Source: Stutzerimonas stutzeri (lineage in GTDB: Bacteria; Pseudomonadota; Gammaproteobacteria; Pseudomonadales; Pseudomonadaceae). Taken from it: a stretch of 64,000 nt of DNA. Under the pieces are notes generated by a model that was not told the DNA's origin, did no database searches, and was given only the letters and a program-made list of their open reading frames with translations. Both the position numbers and the translations under genes were made by a program. Positions 50,769-59,935 of the stretch are shown here, in pieces (the first letter of the stretch is position 1; each line of letters starts with the position of its first letter). The stretch is taken from assembly GCF_038561965.1 (NCBI RefSeq), contig NZ_CP139348.1, positions 2,666,001 through 2,730,000 on the forward strand, given 5' to 3'.

Positions 50769-51770
50769 ATGGGATTACTGATAGATGGCCAGTGGCATGA
50801 CCGCTGGTACGCAAACCGCGACGGCAGGTTCGAGCGAGAACACTCCAAGCGCCACAACTGGATCACCCGGGACGGTTCGCCGGGCCCGGGCGGCAAGACG
50901 GCCTTTCCGGCCGAGGCCGGCCGTTACCACCTGTACGTTTCTCTAGCCTGCCCCTGGGCTCACCGCACGCTGATCTACCGCAAACTCAAAGGCCTCGATT
51001 CTTTGATCGACGTGTCCGTGGTCAGCTGGCTGATGGCGGAGAACGGCTGGACGTTCGACAAGGCCACCGGCTCCAGCGGCGATGCACTGGACGATCTCGA
51101 CTACCTGCACCAACGTTACACCCGCGACGACGCGGACTATTCCGGACGGGTCACCGTTCCCGTGCTGTGGGATCGCGAACGCCAGTGCATCGTCAACAAC
51201 GAGTCCGCCGAGATCATCCGCATCTTCAACAACGCATTCGACGATCTCACTGGCTCGCGCCTGGATTTTTACCCCGAGCCGCTACGCGGTGAGATCGATG
51301 CGCTCAATGCGCGGATCTATCCGGCGATCAACAATGGCGTGTATCGCGCCGGCTTCGCGAGCACCCAAGAAGCGTACGAAGAACCCTTCGACGAGCTATT
51401 CCGCGAGCTCGAGTGGGTGGAACGGCGCCTTGGCAAACAGCGCTATCTGACCGGGGAATACGTGACTGAAGCCGACTGGCGGTTGTTCACCACAGCCGTG
51501 CGCTTCGACGCGGTGTACTACGGGCACTTCAAGTGCAACCTGCGCCGAATCGAGGATTATCCGAACCTGTCGAACTGGCTGCGCGAGCTGTATCAATGGC
51601 CGGGCATAGCCGAAACAGTGGACTTCAACCATATCAAGAGCCACTACTACGCCAGCCACCGGCAGATCAACGGCAACGGCATCGTTCCCAAAGGCCCGGC
51701 TCTCGGCCTCCATCGCCCGCATGACCGCGAGCGGCTTGCGGGACGCGGAATATGGACGCGCCAGAGCTGA
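50769..51770 (+). CDS. Glutathionyl-hydroquinone reductase (Xi-class GST, YqjG type)
   Basis: The enzyme removes glutathione from glutathionyl-hydroquinones. The 333-residue length, the N-terminal HNWITRDGSPGPGG segment and the catalytic C61 in LACPWAHR identify the Xi class. A C-terminal all-helical GST domain follows. ATG 50769 after AGGAGGAAAA is better than an in-frame upstream start at 50748. It follows a 63-base gap after ybiB and probably has its own promoter. Confidence 0.93.
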   Translation: MGLLIDGQWHDRWYANRDGRFEREHSKRHNWITRDGSPGPGGKTAFPAEAGRYHLYVSLACPWAHRTLIYRKLKGLDSLIDVSVVSWLMAENGWTFDKATGSSGDALDDLDYLHQRYTRDDADYSGRVTVPVLWDRERQCIVNNESAEIIRIFNNAFDDLTGSRLDFYPEPLRGEIDALNARIYPAINNGVYRAGFASTQEAYEEPFDELFRELEWVERRLGKQRYLTGEYVTEADWRLFTTAVRFDAVYYGHFKCNLRRIEDYPNLSNWLRELYQWPGIAETVDFNHIKSHYYASHRQINGNGIVPKGPALGLHRPHDRERLAGRGIWTRQS

Positions 51771-51828
51771 ACGCGGCCGTACCACAGTGATGGCTTGGCC
51801 GAACGTGCCTGCCGCGCCAATCGTGCCT

Positions 51829-54468
51829 CTACCCCGCCGTGCCGTGTTCGAGCATATGGCACATGGCGGTCTTCAGCTTCATCGGCCGCACCGGCTTGTG
51901 CATCAGCATATGGCCCAGTTCACGCACCTGCTGCTTGAGTTCGTTGCTGTAGTTCGCCGTGATCATCAACGCCGGCAACGGGCTGGCGCGTCGCGCATTC
52001 ACCGTGGCGACCACGTCGATGCCGGTGTGGCCGTTATCCAGGTGGTAATCGGCAATCATCAGGTCCGCCTCGGCGTGGAAGTTGTCGACCTGCCGCGCCA
52101 GATCCTCTTCGGAAAGCGCGGTAATCACCTTGCAACCCCAACCTTCCAGCAGGGTACGCATGCCCGCGCAGATCGCCGTATCGTTATCCAGTACCCAGAC
52201 CCGGGCGCCCTGAAGACGCTGCAACAGTAGCTCGGTCGTGCTCGGCTCGGGCCGTGCCTTCGGCGCACGCTTGGCCAGCGGTACATCGATGGCGAAGCAT
52301 GAGCCGCGTCCCGGATGGGAGCTGACGCGGATGCGATGGCCGAGGATGCGCGCGATCTTTTCCACGATCGCCAGGCCAAGCCCCAGGCCGCGATCCTGAT
52401 TGGGACGCACGCCATCCCCACGTTTGAATTCCTGAAAGACTTCCTCGAGCTTGTCTGCGGCAATGCCGATACCGGTGTCCCACACCTCGATGGACAGGCT
52501 CTGCCGATGCCGGCGACAACCCAGCAATACACGCCCCTGCGGCGTGTAGCGAATGGCGTTGGTCAGCAGGTTGCGCAGGATGCGCGCCAGTAGTTGGATG
52601 TCGCTACGCACCAGTGCCGAGCAGGGGATGAAATCCAGCTGCAGCTGCTCGGTCCCGGCGATCTGGCGAAACTCCATGGCGAGGTTTTCCAGCAGCTCGC
52701 TTACGGCGAACGGGGCGATATCCGGCTTGATCACGCCGGCATCCAGCTTGGAAATGTCAACCAACGTACCGAGCAGGTTTTCCACGTCTTCCAGCGAATT
52801 GCTGATGTTGCGGATCAGCCCGCCATTGAGTGCGCCCGGCTGCTCGAGCAAGGCGCTGGTAAACAGCCGCGCAGCGTTGAGCGGCTGCAGCAGATCGTGA
52901 CTGACCGCAGCGAGAAACTTGGTCTTCGAGAGGTTGGCCACTTCCGCCTCACGCTTGGCTTCGCGCAGGCGCGCCTCGACATTGCTGCGTTCGTCGATTT
53001 CACGCAGCAGTTGGTCGTTGAGGCTGGTGAGTTCGGCGGTGCGCTCGCGCACTCGCTGTTCGAGGTTCTGATAAGCCTGATGCAGCGCCTCGGCGGTACG
53101 TCGGCGGTCGGTAATGTCCTGGATCAACACGAAGATGCCGGCCACGTCGCCATTGGCCTGCCGGTTCGGCACATAGGAACGAAGCATGTAACGCTGCTGG
53201 CCGGCATGGTTGCGCTCGGCCATTTCGAAACTGACGCTTTCGCCCGACAGCGCCCGGTCGATGTACGGCTCCAGTTGCCGCCAGTGCTCACCACTGTGCA
53301 CCTCGCGCAAGGACTGGCCGAGCATGCCGTCGCTGGGCCAGCGATACCATTCTTCATAAACCTTGTTGGTGAACTCGTAGATGAGATCGGCTGACACATA
53401 GGCGATCAGCGCCGGTACATGGTCGGTAATCAGGCGAATCCAGCGCTCGCTTTCACGCAGTGCCTCGGCATGGCGGTAGCGCTCGGTGATATCGGTGAAC
53501 GTATTGACGAAGCCACCGGTAGGCAACGCATGGGTGCGGATTTCCAGAACGCGACCGTCGAACAATCGCTGCTCCAGCTCGCGAATCGGCCGGCCGCGGG
53601 CGTCACGGCTGTTGGGGGTGAGCAAGGTCAGCTCGCTGTCGGCCATGACCTCCTCGAACGGCCGGTGCGCCTCGATCGGCGCCAGCCCGCAGAGTTCGAG
53701 AAAACGCCGGTTCCACAGTTCCAGCGCGCCCTCGGCGCTGACCATCGCAACGCCTTGTGACAGATTGTCCACCGCGCGCTGCAACAGCCGCGACTTCTGC
53801 GCCAGCGCCTGCTCGCGGCGCATGGTTTCGCTGACCTTCACCTCAGTGATGTCGGTGTAGAGAATCACCAGCCCGCCTTCACGGGTCGGCCGCTCGCTGA
53901 CCTGCACCCAGCGGCCATTGTTCAGGCGATACACCGTGGGTTCATCGCCCTTGCCACGATGCTCCTCAACGATCAGCCCGGTGCTTTCGGCCAGTCGCCG
54001 CACCTCGGCCAGCCGCGTGCCGGCATTGATGCGCGCGCGCGTGCGCGTCCATAACGACTTGAAGCGGCGATTGAACAGGACGATGCGCTGATCACGGTCG
54101 AACAGCACGAACGCATCGGAAATGCTTTCGATGGCATCGACCAGGTGCTGGTGAGCCGTTTCCGCACGCAGCCGCGCATCGCTGAGCAACTGGTTGCTGC
54201 CCTTGAGTTCGGCCATTGCCTGATTCAGCGCATCAGTGCGTTCGCGCACCTGCTCGGCCAGTTCCACCGAATGCTGGAACGCCGCATAGGATGCATCCCG
54301 CCCGGCGCCGCTGGATTCGACGCGCTCGATCAGCGCAGCGTTGATGCGTTTGAGCTTGTGATTCTCGCGCTCGAGTTCGGCCTGACGTGCCAGCAGCTCA
54401 GCGACCTGCCCGGCCTCCGGGTCGGCCAATGGCGACACCGGTGAAGGTCTGGTTGATGTGCATGCCAT
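51829..54468 (-). CDS. nahK: Hybrid sensor histidine kinase NahK (PAS-HisKA-HATPase-REC)
   Basis: The 879-residue soluble kinase has an N-terminal coiled coil (about 20-100) and three PAS domains (about 103-210, 226-330 and 340-455). A second coiled coil is followed by HisKA with H524 in FLAAVSHDLLQPLN, a HATPase domain, and a C-terminal receiver with D807 in LMIADYHLD. In P. aeruginosa, NahK (also ErcS') works with NosP and feeds HptB signalling in biofilm control. The start at 54468 has GGAGAG upstream and overlaps nosP by 71 bases. GTG 54438 is a weaker alternative. Confidence 0.92.
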   Translation of the reverse strand: MACTSTRPSPVSPLADPEAGQVAELLARQAELERENHKLKRINAALIERVESSGAGRDASYAAFQHSVELAEQVRERTDALNQAMAELKGSNQLLSDARLRAETAHQHLVDAIESISDAFVLFDRDQRIVLFNRRFKSLWTRTRARINAGTRLAEVRRLAESTGLIVEEHRGKGDEPTVYRLNNGRWVQVSERPTREGGLVILYTDITEVKVSETMRREQALAQKSRLLQRAVDNLSQGVAMVSAEGALELWNRRFLELCGLAPIEAHRPFEEVMADSELTLLTPNSRDARGRPIRELEQRLFDGRVLEIRTHALPTGGFVNTFTDITERYRHAEALRESERWIRLITDHVPALIAYVSADLIYEFTNKVYEEWYRWPSDGMLGQSLREVHSGEHWRQLEPYIDRALSGESVSFEMAERNHAGQQRYMLRSYVPNRQANGDVAGIFVLIQDITDRRRTAEALHQAYQNLEQRVRERTAELTSLNDQLLREIDERSNVEARLREAKREAEVANLSKTKFLAAVSHDLLQPLNAARLFTSALLEQPGALNGGLIRNISNSLEDVENLLGTLVDISKLDAGVIKPDIAPFAVSELLENLAMEFRQIAGTEQLQLDFIPCSALVRSDIQLLARILRNLLTNAIRYTPQGRVLLGCRRHRQSLSIEVWDTGIGIAADKLEEVFQEFKRGDGVRPNQDRGLGLGLAIVEKIARILGHRIRVSSHPGRGSCFAIDVPLAKRAPKARPEPSTTELLLQRLQGARVWVLDNDTAICAGMRTLLEGWGCKVITALSEEDLARQVDNFHAEADLMIADYHLDNGHTGIDVVATVNARRASPLPALMITANYSNELKQQVRELGHMLMHKPVRPMKLKTAMCHMLEHGTAG

Positions 54469-55561
54469 TGAACTGCTCTCCGTAGGTGTTGAAGCCGATC
54501 ACCTGTTGGCGTCGGAGAAAAGCCGAGGTCTGCTCACTGGTGTCGTTGGCCTCGATTTCCAGGCGGCGCAGGAAGCAGTCGCAGCCGATCGTGAGCAGCG
54601 GAGGCCCGAGGCGTTGTTCCAACCGTTCGAACACGGCTTCCAGGTTCGGCATCAGCGGGCCGGGTTCCATGGCCGTCAGCACGATGCCGTTCTCCACGGC
54701 GCAATAGAAGGTCAGGCTCATGTCCTCGTTGACCTTCTGGATCGAGCGCACGTAGTAGTGCTCGTTGATACGCACTGCCAGCGGATGTGCTGCGAACAGC
54801 CTATGGTCGAGATCGCTGACCGGAACGCCGATCAGCCGCGCATATTCCTCGGCTGCCGGCTCGGCATTCAGTTCATAGACCCGGCGGCTGTTGCTGTCTG
54901 CGCGCGTCACCACCAGTTTGTCTTCAAGCGGCAGGATGTGATGGGTGGTGAACACCTCGAAGTCCAGCCAGGTATTGATCAGCACCACGATGGCCGCATT
55001 GCTGTAAAAGCAGCCGTCGTAATAGACGTAGGTGTCGCTCAGATGGTTGTCATCGCCGGCCGAACCGCCAAAATGCGGAATGCTGCCGAACGCAGCACTC
55101 AGCGCCGAGAGCACCACTTCCTCGCGGCTGGAGAGACCATCGAGCAGGGTCAACGCGAAGCTGTGGTCCTTGATCGGCGCCAGTGAGTTGCTGCGACAGT
55201 CACTGCCCAGACGCTCCACCAGCTGCTGCGCCTCGATCAGGCTGAAGCGGTCCATCTCATCGATCAGCTCGCAGGCAATGGAAAAGCTGCGATGGTCGAA
55301 GCCAACCGCCGTTACGCAGCTGCGGCCGTAACCTTGCGAGGTGATTTCACCCGCCGAGGTGCAGCCGACCAGACGCACGCCGCCGAAGTACTCGCGCAAC
55401 GCATCGCCCAGCGCGGGCAGGTCGTATTCCGCCGAACAGAAGAACAGCACGAAGCCCAGATGCGGATGCATCAGCTGGCGCGCCAGGTCCTGTGCCACCG
55501 TCTCGGGCAGCCGGGCCTCGGACATCGCGGTGCGGATTACTTCGCCTTGTTCATCGGTCAC
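54398..55561 (-). CDS. nosP: FIST-domain nitric-oxide-sensing protein NosP
   Basis: The 387-residue cytosolic protein has FIST N and FIST C domains. It contains HLGFVLFFCSAEYDLPAL, LVGCTSAGEI and a C-terminal FNTYGEQFNGMHINQTFTG. NosP proteins bind heme and NO and control the kinase encoded next to them, here nahK. The start is GTG 55561; ATG 55525 is an alternative that would remove 12 residues. The last 24 codons are overlapped in another frame by nahK. Confidence 0.92.
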   Translation of the reverse strand: MTDEQGEVIRTAMSEARLPETVAQDLARQLMHPHLGFVLFFCSAEYDLPALGDALREYFGGVRLVGCTSAGEITSQGYGRSCVTAVGFDHRSFSIACELIDEMDRFSLIEAQQLVERLGSDCRSNSLAPIKDHSFALTLLDGLSSREEVVLSALSAAFGSIPHFGGSAGDDNHLSDTYVYYDGCFYSNAAIVVLINTWLDFEVFTTHHILPLEDKLVVTRADSNSRRVYELNAEPAAEEYARLIGVPVSDLDHRLFAAHPLAVRINEHYYVRSIQKVNEDMSLTFYCAVENGIVLTAMEPGPLMPNLEAVFERLEQRLGPPLLTIGCDCFLRRLEIEANDTSEQTSAFLRRQQVIGFNTYGEQFNGMHINQTFTGVAIGRPGGRAGR

Positions 55562-55889
55562 GCACGATACCCCGCACCACCTGAATCGGATGACCCCATT
55601 CTTGGCCAGGGCATATGGCCCGAAAATGCTACTTGAGTACCGGTAAAGGCCTGCCTAGGTAGTATCGCGACTAAACAACGCAGGCTCCCAACAGTTCCGC
55701 TGCCTACGGCGATTCCGTCGGGACATGCAGATAGCGAAAAGGCTGGCCCCTTGCGGGTGCCAGCCTTTCAGGATGTAGCGGTGTCGCTGCAGTCAGGGCG
55801 TGGGGACGATCAACGTACACACCACTGCATCGCAACGGATGACACGACCTACGGTTCGGCTGTCATTCGCGCCCTCGATCGCTACTCGC
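55562..55889. other. Intergenic region between porin and nosP
   Basis: It contains the porin terminator hairpin at 55736-55770, and presumably the nosP promoter nearer 55562. No reading frame is convincing, and no further motif was recognised. Confidence 0.5.
55736..55770 (-). terminator. Terminator downstream of the porin gene
   Basis: GAAAAGGCTGGC pairs with GCCAGCCTTTC (ten base pairs) around a short loop. Read on the minus strand the stem ends in CCTTTTC, a usable U tract. It lies about 120 bases after the porin stop. Confidence 0.75.
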
Positions 55890-57077
55890 TTAGAAGCTGA
55901 GCGCCGCACCTACTGCGAAGGTGCGAGTTTCCTCGTCGAGAGTCGAAGTGTCGCGACCTTCGATTTCGAACTGGTTCAGCTCGGCGACCAACGTCAGGTT
56001 GTCGTTGATGCTGTGGAACAGAGCGATGCCGCGAGTTTCATAGTCGGCCGCACTGCCCAGACCGTTGCCGTCGTCCTTGGTCTTACCGTAGGACAGCGCC
56101 ACGCGGTTTTTGCCGAAGCGGTAGGAGCCTTGCAACAGGTAGCCATCGCTATCCACTTCACGCAGCAGTGCTTCGCCAGCGTTGTTGGTGAAGAACGGGT
56201 TGATACCCTCGGCCTGGAAACCCGAGGCGGTCAACGACAGGTTGCCCATCTTGGCCTGTACGCCATAGCCCAGACCTTTGGAGTCAACTTTCTCGATGCT
56301 GCTGTTGGTATTGTCCGAGCTCTGCTGCATGCCGTTGATCCAGGTGTAGAACTGGGTGCCACCCAGGTCGAACTCGTAGGTTACCTCGGTTTCAAAGCGC
56401 GGGGCTTCCTGGTAGGCCTTATCCAGCGTGGAATTGGTGTCGTTGGTGGTATCCACCGGGTCCATGATGCCCGCGGCGATACGCAGGCCGTTCATCTTCG
56501 GCGAGCGGTAGGTAATCTGCGAGGTCGGGAACGGGTACGGGTAGCCGGTACCAATGTTGCCGAAGGACACACCGCCACCATCGACCAGACCCAGCGTGTC
56601 GCTCACCTGACCATAACCGCTGAGCAATTCATCGAGCAGGATGTTGGAGCGACCGAACAGGCCGAAGTCCTTACCAAACAGGACTTCACCCCACTGATCA
56701 TTGGCGACAGTGGCGTAGAACTGACGAACATCGATGCCGGTTTCGGTGCCGTTGCTTTCGCTATCGTTGATCGAAACCCAGAACGAAGAGCGGCCGCCCA
56801 GCTTGAGGTCACCGACCTGCTTGGTGAAGTTGAAGCCGATCCAGTTGGGCAGGAAGCCCATCTTCACCCGCGACTGCTTGCGATCGAACTGCTCGCCGTC
56901 CCGATCCACGTCGCTGTGCACGTAGAAGGTATTGAAATAGCCATCGGTGGAGAAAGTGGTGTCGTTCTGATCATAGAGAACGATCTCCGCCATTGCCGAC
57001 TGGCTGACGGTCATGGCTATTGCGCTGGCCAGGACCAGAGGCAGAAGGGTTGATACGGCTTTCTTGTTGTTGTGCAT
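55890..57077 (-). CDS. Outer membrane porin (general trimeric porin type)
   Basis: A 395-residue precursor with a signal peptide (about 1-30, ending SAMAEI) and a beta-barrel of alternating hydrophobic strands. It ends FAVGAALSF, the terminal aromatic that the BAM complex recognises. It starts the mature chain with IVLYDQNDTTFSTDGYFNTF, like Gram-negative general porins. Solute specificity cannot be told. An upstream CGATTATCG palindrome lies in its leader region. Confidence 0.9.
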   Translation of the reverse strand: MHNNKKAVSTLLPLVLASAIAMTVSQSAMAEIVLYDQNDTTFSTDGYFNTFYVHSDVDRDGEQFDRKQSRVKMGFLPNWIGFNFTKQVGDLKLGGRSSFWVSINDSESNGTETGIDVRQFYATVANDQWGEVLFGKDFGLFGRSNILLDELLSGYGQVSDTLGLVDGGGVSFGNIGTGYPYPFPTSQITYRSPKMNGLRIAAGIMDPVDTTNDTNSTLDKAYQEAPRFETEVTYEFDLGGTQFYTWINGMQQSSDNTNSSIEKVDSKGLGYGVQAKMGNLSLTASGFQAEGINPFFTNNAGEALLREVDSDGYLLQGSYRFGKNRVALSYGKTKDDGNGLGSAADYETRGIALFHSINDNLTLVAELNQFEIEGRDTSTLDEETRTFAVGAALSF

Positions 57078-57378
57078 GGCGCTCTCCGCGGTTTTGACGA
57101 CAAGCAGTCGTGACGGGAGCGATTATCGAAAGGCCATCAAAGCGGACATACGCTGCGATGGCGGCGAAAGGCTAGTACTTTCGCCGCGGGTGCCGTCTTG
57201 CGCGCAAAGCACCTCATCCGCGCAGCGGGAAGACAAGGCTTAGGTCGTACGCCCAAAGCAGCGCACCGCTCATTTCTGCGCACGAGCAGATGCGAACGCA
57301 AGGATTCGGCAAGCAAGTCGGGTTAGCGAGATCGATGACGCGAGGGGGCTGCAGGACCGAAAGCCAGGCAGGCGCTGG
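57078..57378. other. Intergenic region between porin and pqqF
   Basis: These 301 bases should hold the porin promoter. The clearest structure is a perfect ten-base stem, GCGGCGAAAG / CTTTCGCCGC, at 57161-57187. No T-run follows on either strand, so a role as regulatory hairpin in the leader is as likely as termination. No gene seen. Confidence 0.55.
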
Positions 57379-59901
57379 TCAGCCGTTTTGCCAGCGAGCG
57401 TCTGGCGCATCGGCGTTGGCGACAACCTGCCAACCACCTTCAGCGGCCCGCAGCGCCTGTAGCTGCGCAAGGATGTCTCGCACTCCGAGCGCTGCGGACG
57501 CGGCGACTACCGCAGCCGGGTGGTCGACATCGAAACCCGCGAGACGTGCCTGCCAGACAGATTCAGCGCGGCTACGCAGATCATCGTTCGGACGTTCGAG
57601 TGCGCCTATATTCAGAGCCTCGGAAACATCGAGCCCGCCAGCAAAGGTCGCCAAAAACGATTCGATATGTTCAAGGATCGCGTCTGCCGATGCGCAAGGA
57701 GACTGCACGGCGAAGACGATCCCTGCCTGGTCGCCAAACTGCCGAAAACCGCAGAACACTGCATAACCGAGCTGCAGTTCGCTGCGCAGCCGACGAAAGA
57801 ACGCACCTTCCATCAGCTTTGCCAGCAGGCGCCAGGCGGCCTCGACAGCAGCCGTGCGAACCGGAAGCGGACAGAACAGCACCAGCGCCGTTTCGACGCC
57901 TGGTTCCCCAAAGCGTGACCACCGATAGCGCGGCGCGCTTGCGTGCTGTTGCTTGACACCGGGCTCCGCCTGTCCGGGCATGTCGGCCAGAATCGTCTGC
58001 AGCGGCCCACTCAAGTGCGCAGGCAGTCCGATTGCGAGCGCATCCCAGTTCGAACGTTGCCACGCCCGGGCGAGCGCTTGCGGGTCCAGCGTTGCGCCAT
58101 CGGCGAGCAAAGCCGGACTGAGCAGCAGCGGTATACGACGAAGCATCTGCCTTATCAGCATCTCGTCCGCGCCAGATGTTGCCGCCTCGCTGTGCAAGCG
58201 GCGCCCCTCGTCGAACGCGGCGGTCGCCGGCGCCCTCAGAACGCCGAGCAAGTCGCGAAGAATCAGCGGCAGTGCTTCAGCATGACCAAAAAGCATCAGG
58301 CACCAGCTGCGCCCATAATCTTCGAAGCGCAGTTCGACGCCCGCCTGCGCGGCAGCAGGCACGTGCATGCGCAGAGTTGCATGCAACACATACCAGAGCC
58401 CCGCTGGCGGCTGTCCCGAAGAGAAGCGCCAGCGAACATAAAGCGCGCCCTGACCGGCATTATCGGTGTGTTCAAGCCAGCACAGACTCGGTGCGACCAC
58501 CGGGGCAAGCTGCGGGTGCAGGCGCTCGCTTAGCCACGGATTGCGCTCAGGCAGTCGCCACTGCCAAGCGTGGCGATGCAGCGCTGGCAGTGGCTCGGAA
58601 ACCAGGTCCAGTGCAAAGCCGACACGTGCCGCTTCGATGCGCTTTCCTTTATTGCAGCCCAGGCCATCCACGGTCAGCACGATCGGCTTGGCTCCATCGA
58701 GCTGCGTGCCTAGCGCCTGCAGCGCTTGCCGGACGCGTTTCGCATCGATCGACGGCGCCCAGGCAGACGGATCGACCCAGTAACGCAACAGCGCCAGCGG
58801 CTCCTTGCCCCGCAGCCCACGCTGGCGGATCTGCACATATTCGTCCCATAGCTCGGGCCAGGGCGCCTGTGCCGTCATGAACTGCAGCCAGCTGCGAACA
58901 GCCGCGCCGAGTTGCGCACGATCCACCATGCCCTGCTTGGTCAGCTGCATCTCGAGGACGACCACGCCCTGGCCGTCATGCCAATACGGCACACGCAGCG
59001 CCACCGCATCGCACCAGCCGGCCTCGCGCACGGCCGCCCCGAGGCTGCCATCTGCCTGCGATGCCAACCACGATCCAAGCACGTCCAGCGCTACGCAGGT
59101 TTCCTCAGGCAAGCCATCCAGCGCGAACGCCAGGTTCAGGGCAGGTGGAGCACCGTCGACCTTCAGTCGCAGCGTAGCTCCGTCATCGACGCGCAAGGGC
59201 GCAACCCGCCGCACTACACTAGGCGCGGCGGGCAACTGGCATTCGTCGGTGCATTGCAGCAGTTCCAGCAGCTGTTCGAGGCTGCAAGGCGTGGCGACCA
59301 GCAGTTCCATTTGGCCGCTGTGATAGAAGCGCCGGTGATAGTCCTTCAGTGCCTGCTGGAAATCAGAGGTTTCCACCGCCAGCGTGTCGCGGTTGCCGGC
59401 ATGGAAGGCGGAAAACGGATGGGGAGCCGTCAGTGCCGTGCCGATAGCGGCATCGCACAGGGTTTCACGATCTCGCCCACGAGCCAGGAACTCCGCCTGC
59501 AACACTTCGCGTTCCCGCAGCTGCGCTGCTTCGTCAAGCAGTGGCCGGGCCAGCATGTCGAGCAAACGCTTGAGTGCTTCGTCGAAGGCATCGGTCGATA
59601 CCTGAAAGAAAAAGTCGGTGTGGCGTTCACGTGTCGAAGCATTGAGCTGCCCGGCACGGCCCTGCACGAATGGCATCAAGCTTTCGTTCGCGGCATAGGC
59701 CTGGCTGCCAAGAAACAGCAGGTGTTCGAGGAAGTGTGCGAGTCCCGGGTATTCGGCAGGCGTGTCGTGCGCCCCGGCGTGCACACGAACAAGTGCCGCC
59801 GCCCTGCTACCGACGGGCAGCTGGATAAAGCCAAGTCTTAGCCCGTTGGGCAGTACCCGGCGTAGCGGAAGCAGGTCAGCCGCAGCGCTGTCTGGCGTCA
59901 T
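57379..59901 (-). CDS. pqqF: PQQ biosynthesis zinc protease PqqF (M16 family)
   Basis: PqqF belongs to the M16 insulinase family and helps cut the PqqA precursor peptide. The 840-residue protein has the inverted zinc motif HFLEH at residues 56-60 and the downstream glutamate helix (LREREVLQAEF), then degenerate repeat domains. AGGGAG precedes ATG 59901; an in-frame start at 59958 overlaps merR and is rejected. Other pqq genes are not in the window. The upstream regulator gene is only 34 bases away and may share its transcript. Confidence 0.85.
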   Translation of the reverse strand: MTPDSAAADLLPLRRVLPNGLRLGFIQLPVGSRAAALVRVHAGAHDTPAEYPGLAHFLEHLLFLGSQAYAANESLMPFVQGRAGQLNASTRERHTDFFFQVSTDAFDEALKRLLDMLARPLLDEAAQLREREVLQAEFLARGRDRETLCDAAIGTALTAPHPFSAFHAGNRDTLAVETSDFQQALKDYHRRFYHSGQMELLVATPCSLEQLLELLQCTDECQLPAAPSVVRRVAPLRVDDGATLRLKVDGAPPALNLAFALDGLPEETCVALDVLGSWLASQADGSLGAAVREAGWCDAVALRVPYWHDGQGVVVLEMQLTKQGMVDRAQLGAAVRSWLQFMTAQAPWPELWDEYVQIRQRGLRGKEPLALLRYWVDPSAWAPSIDAKRVRQALQALGTQLDGAKPIVLTVDGLGCNKGKRIEAARVGFALDLVSEPLPALHRHAWQWRLPERNPWLSERLHPQLAPVVAPSLCWLEHTDNAGQGALYVRWRFSSGQPPAGLWYVLHATLRMHVPAAAQAGVELRFEDYGRSWCLMLFGHAEALPLILRDLLGVLRAPATAAFDEGRRLHSEAATSGADEMLIRQMLRRIPLLLSPALLADGATLDPQALARAWQRSNWDALAIGLPAHLSGPLQTILADMPGQAEPGVKQQHASAPRYRWSRFGEPGVETALVLFCPLPVRTAAVEAAWRLLAKLMEGAFFRRLRSELQLGYAVFCGFRQFGDQAGIVFAVQSPCASADAILEHIESFLATFAGGLDVSEALNIGALERPNDDLRSRAESVWQARLAGFDVDHPAAVVAASAALGVRDILAQLQALRAAEGGWQVVANADAPDARWQNG

Positions 59902-59935
59902 GGATTGCACTCCCTTTGCCGGACAGCCGTTCGCA

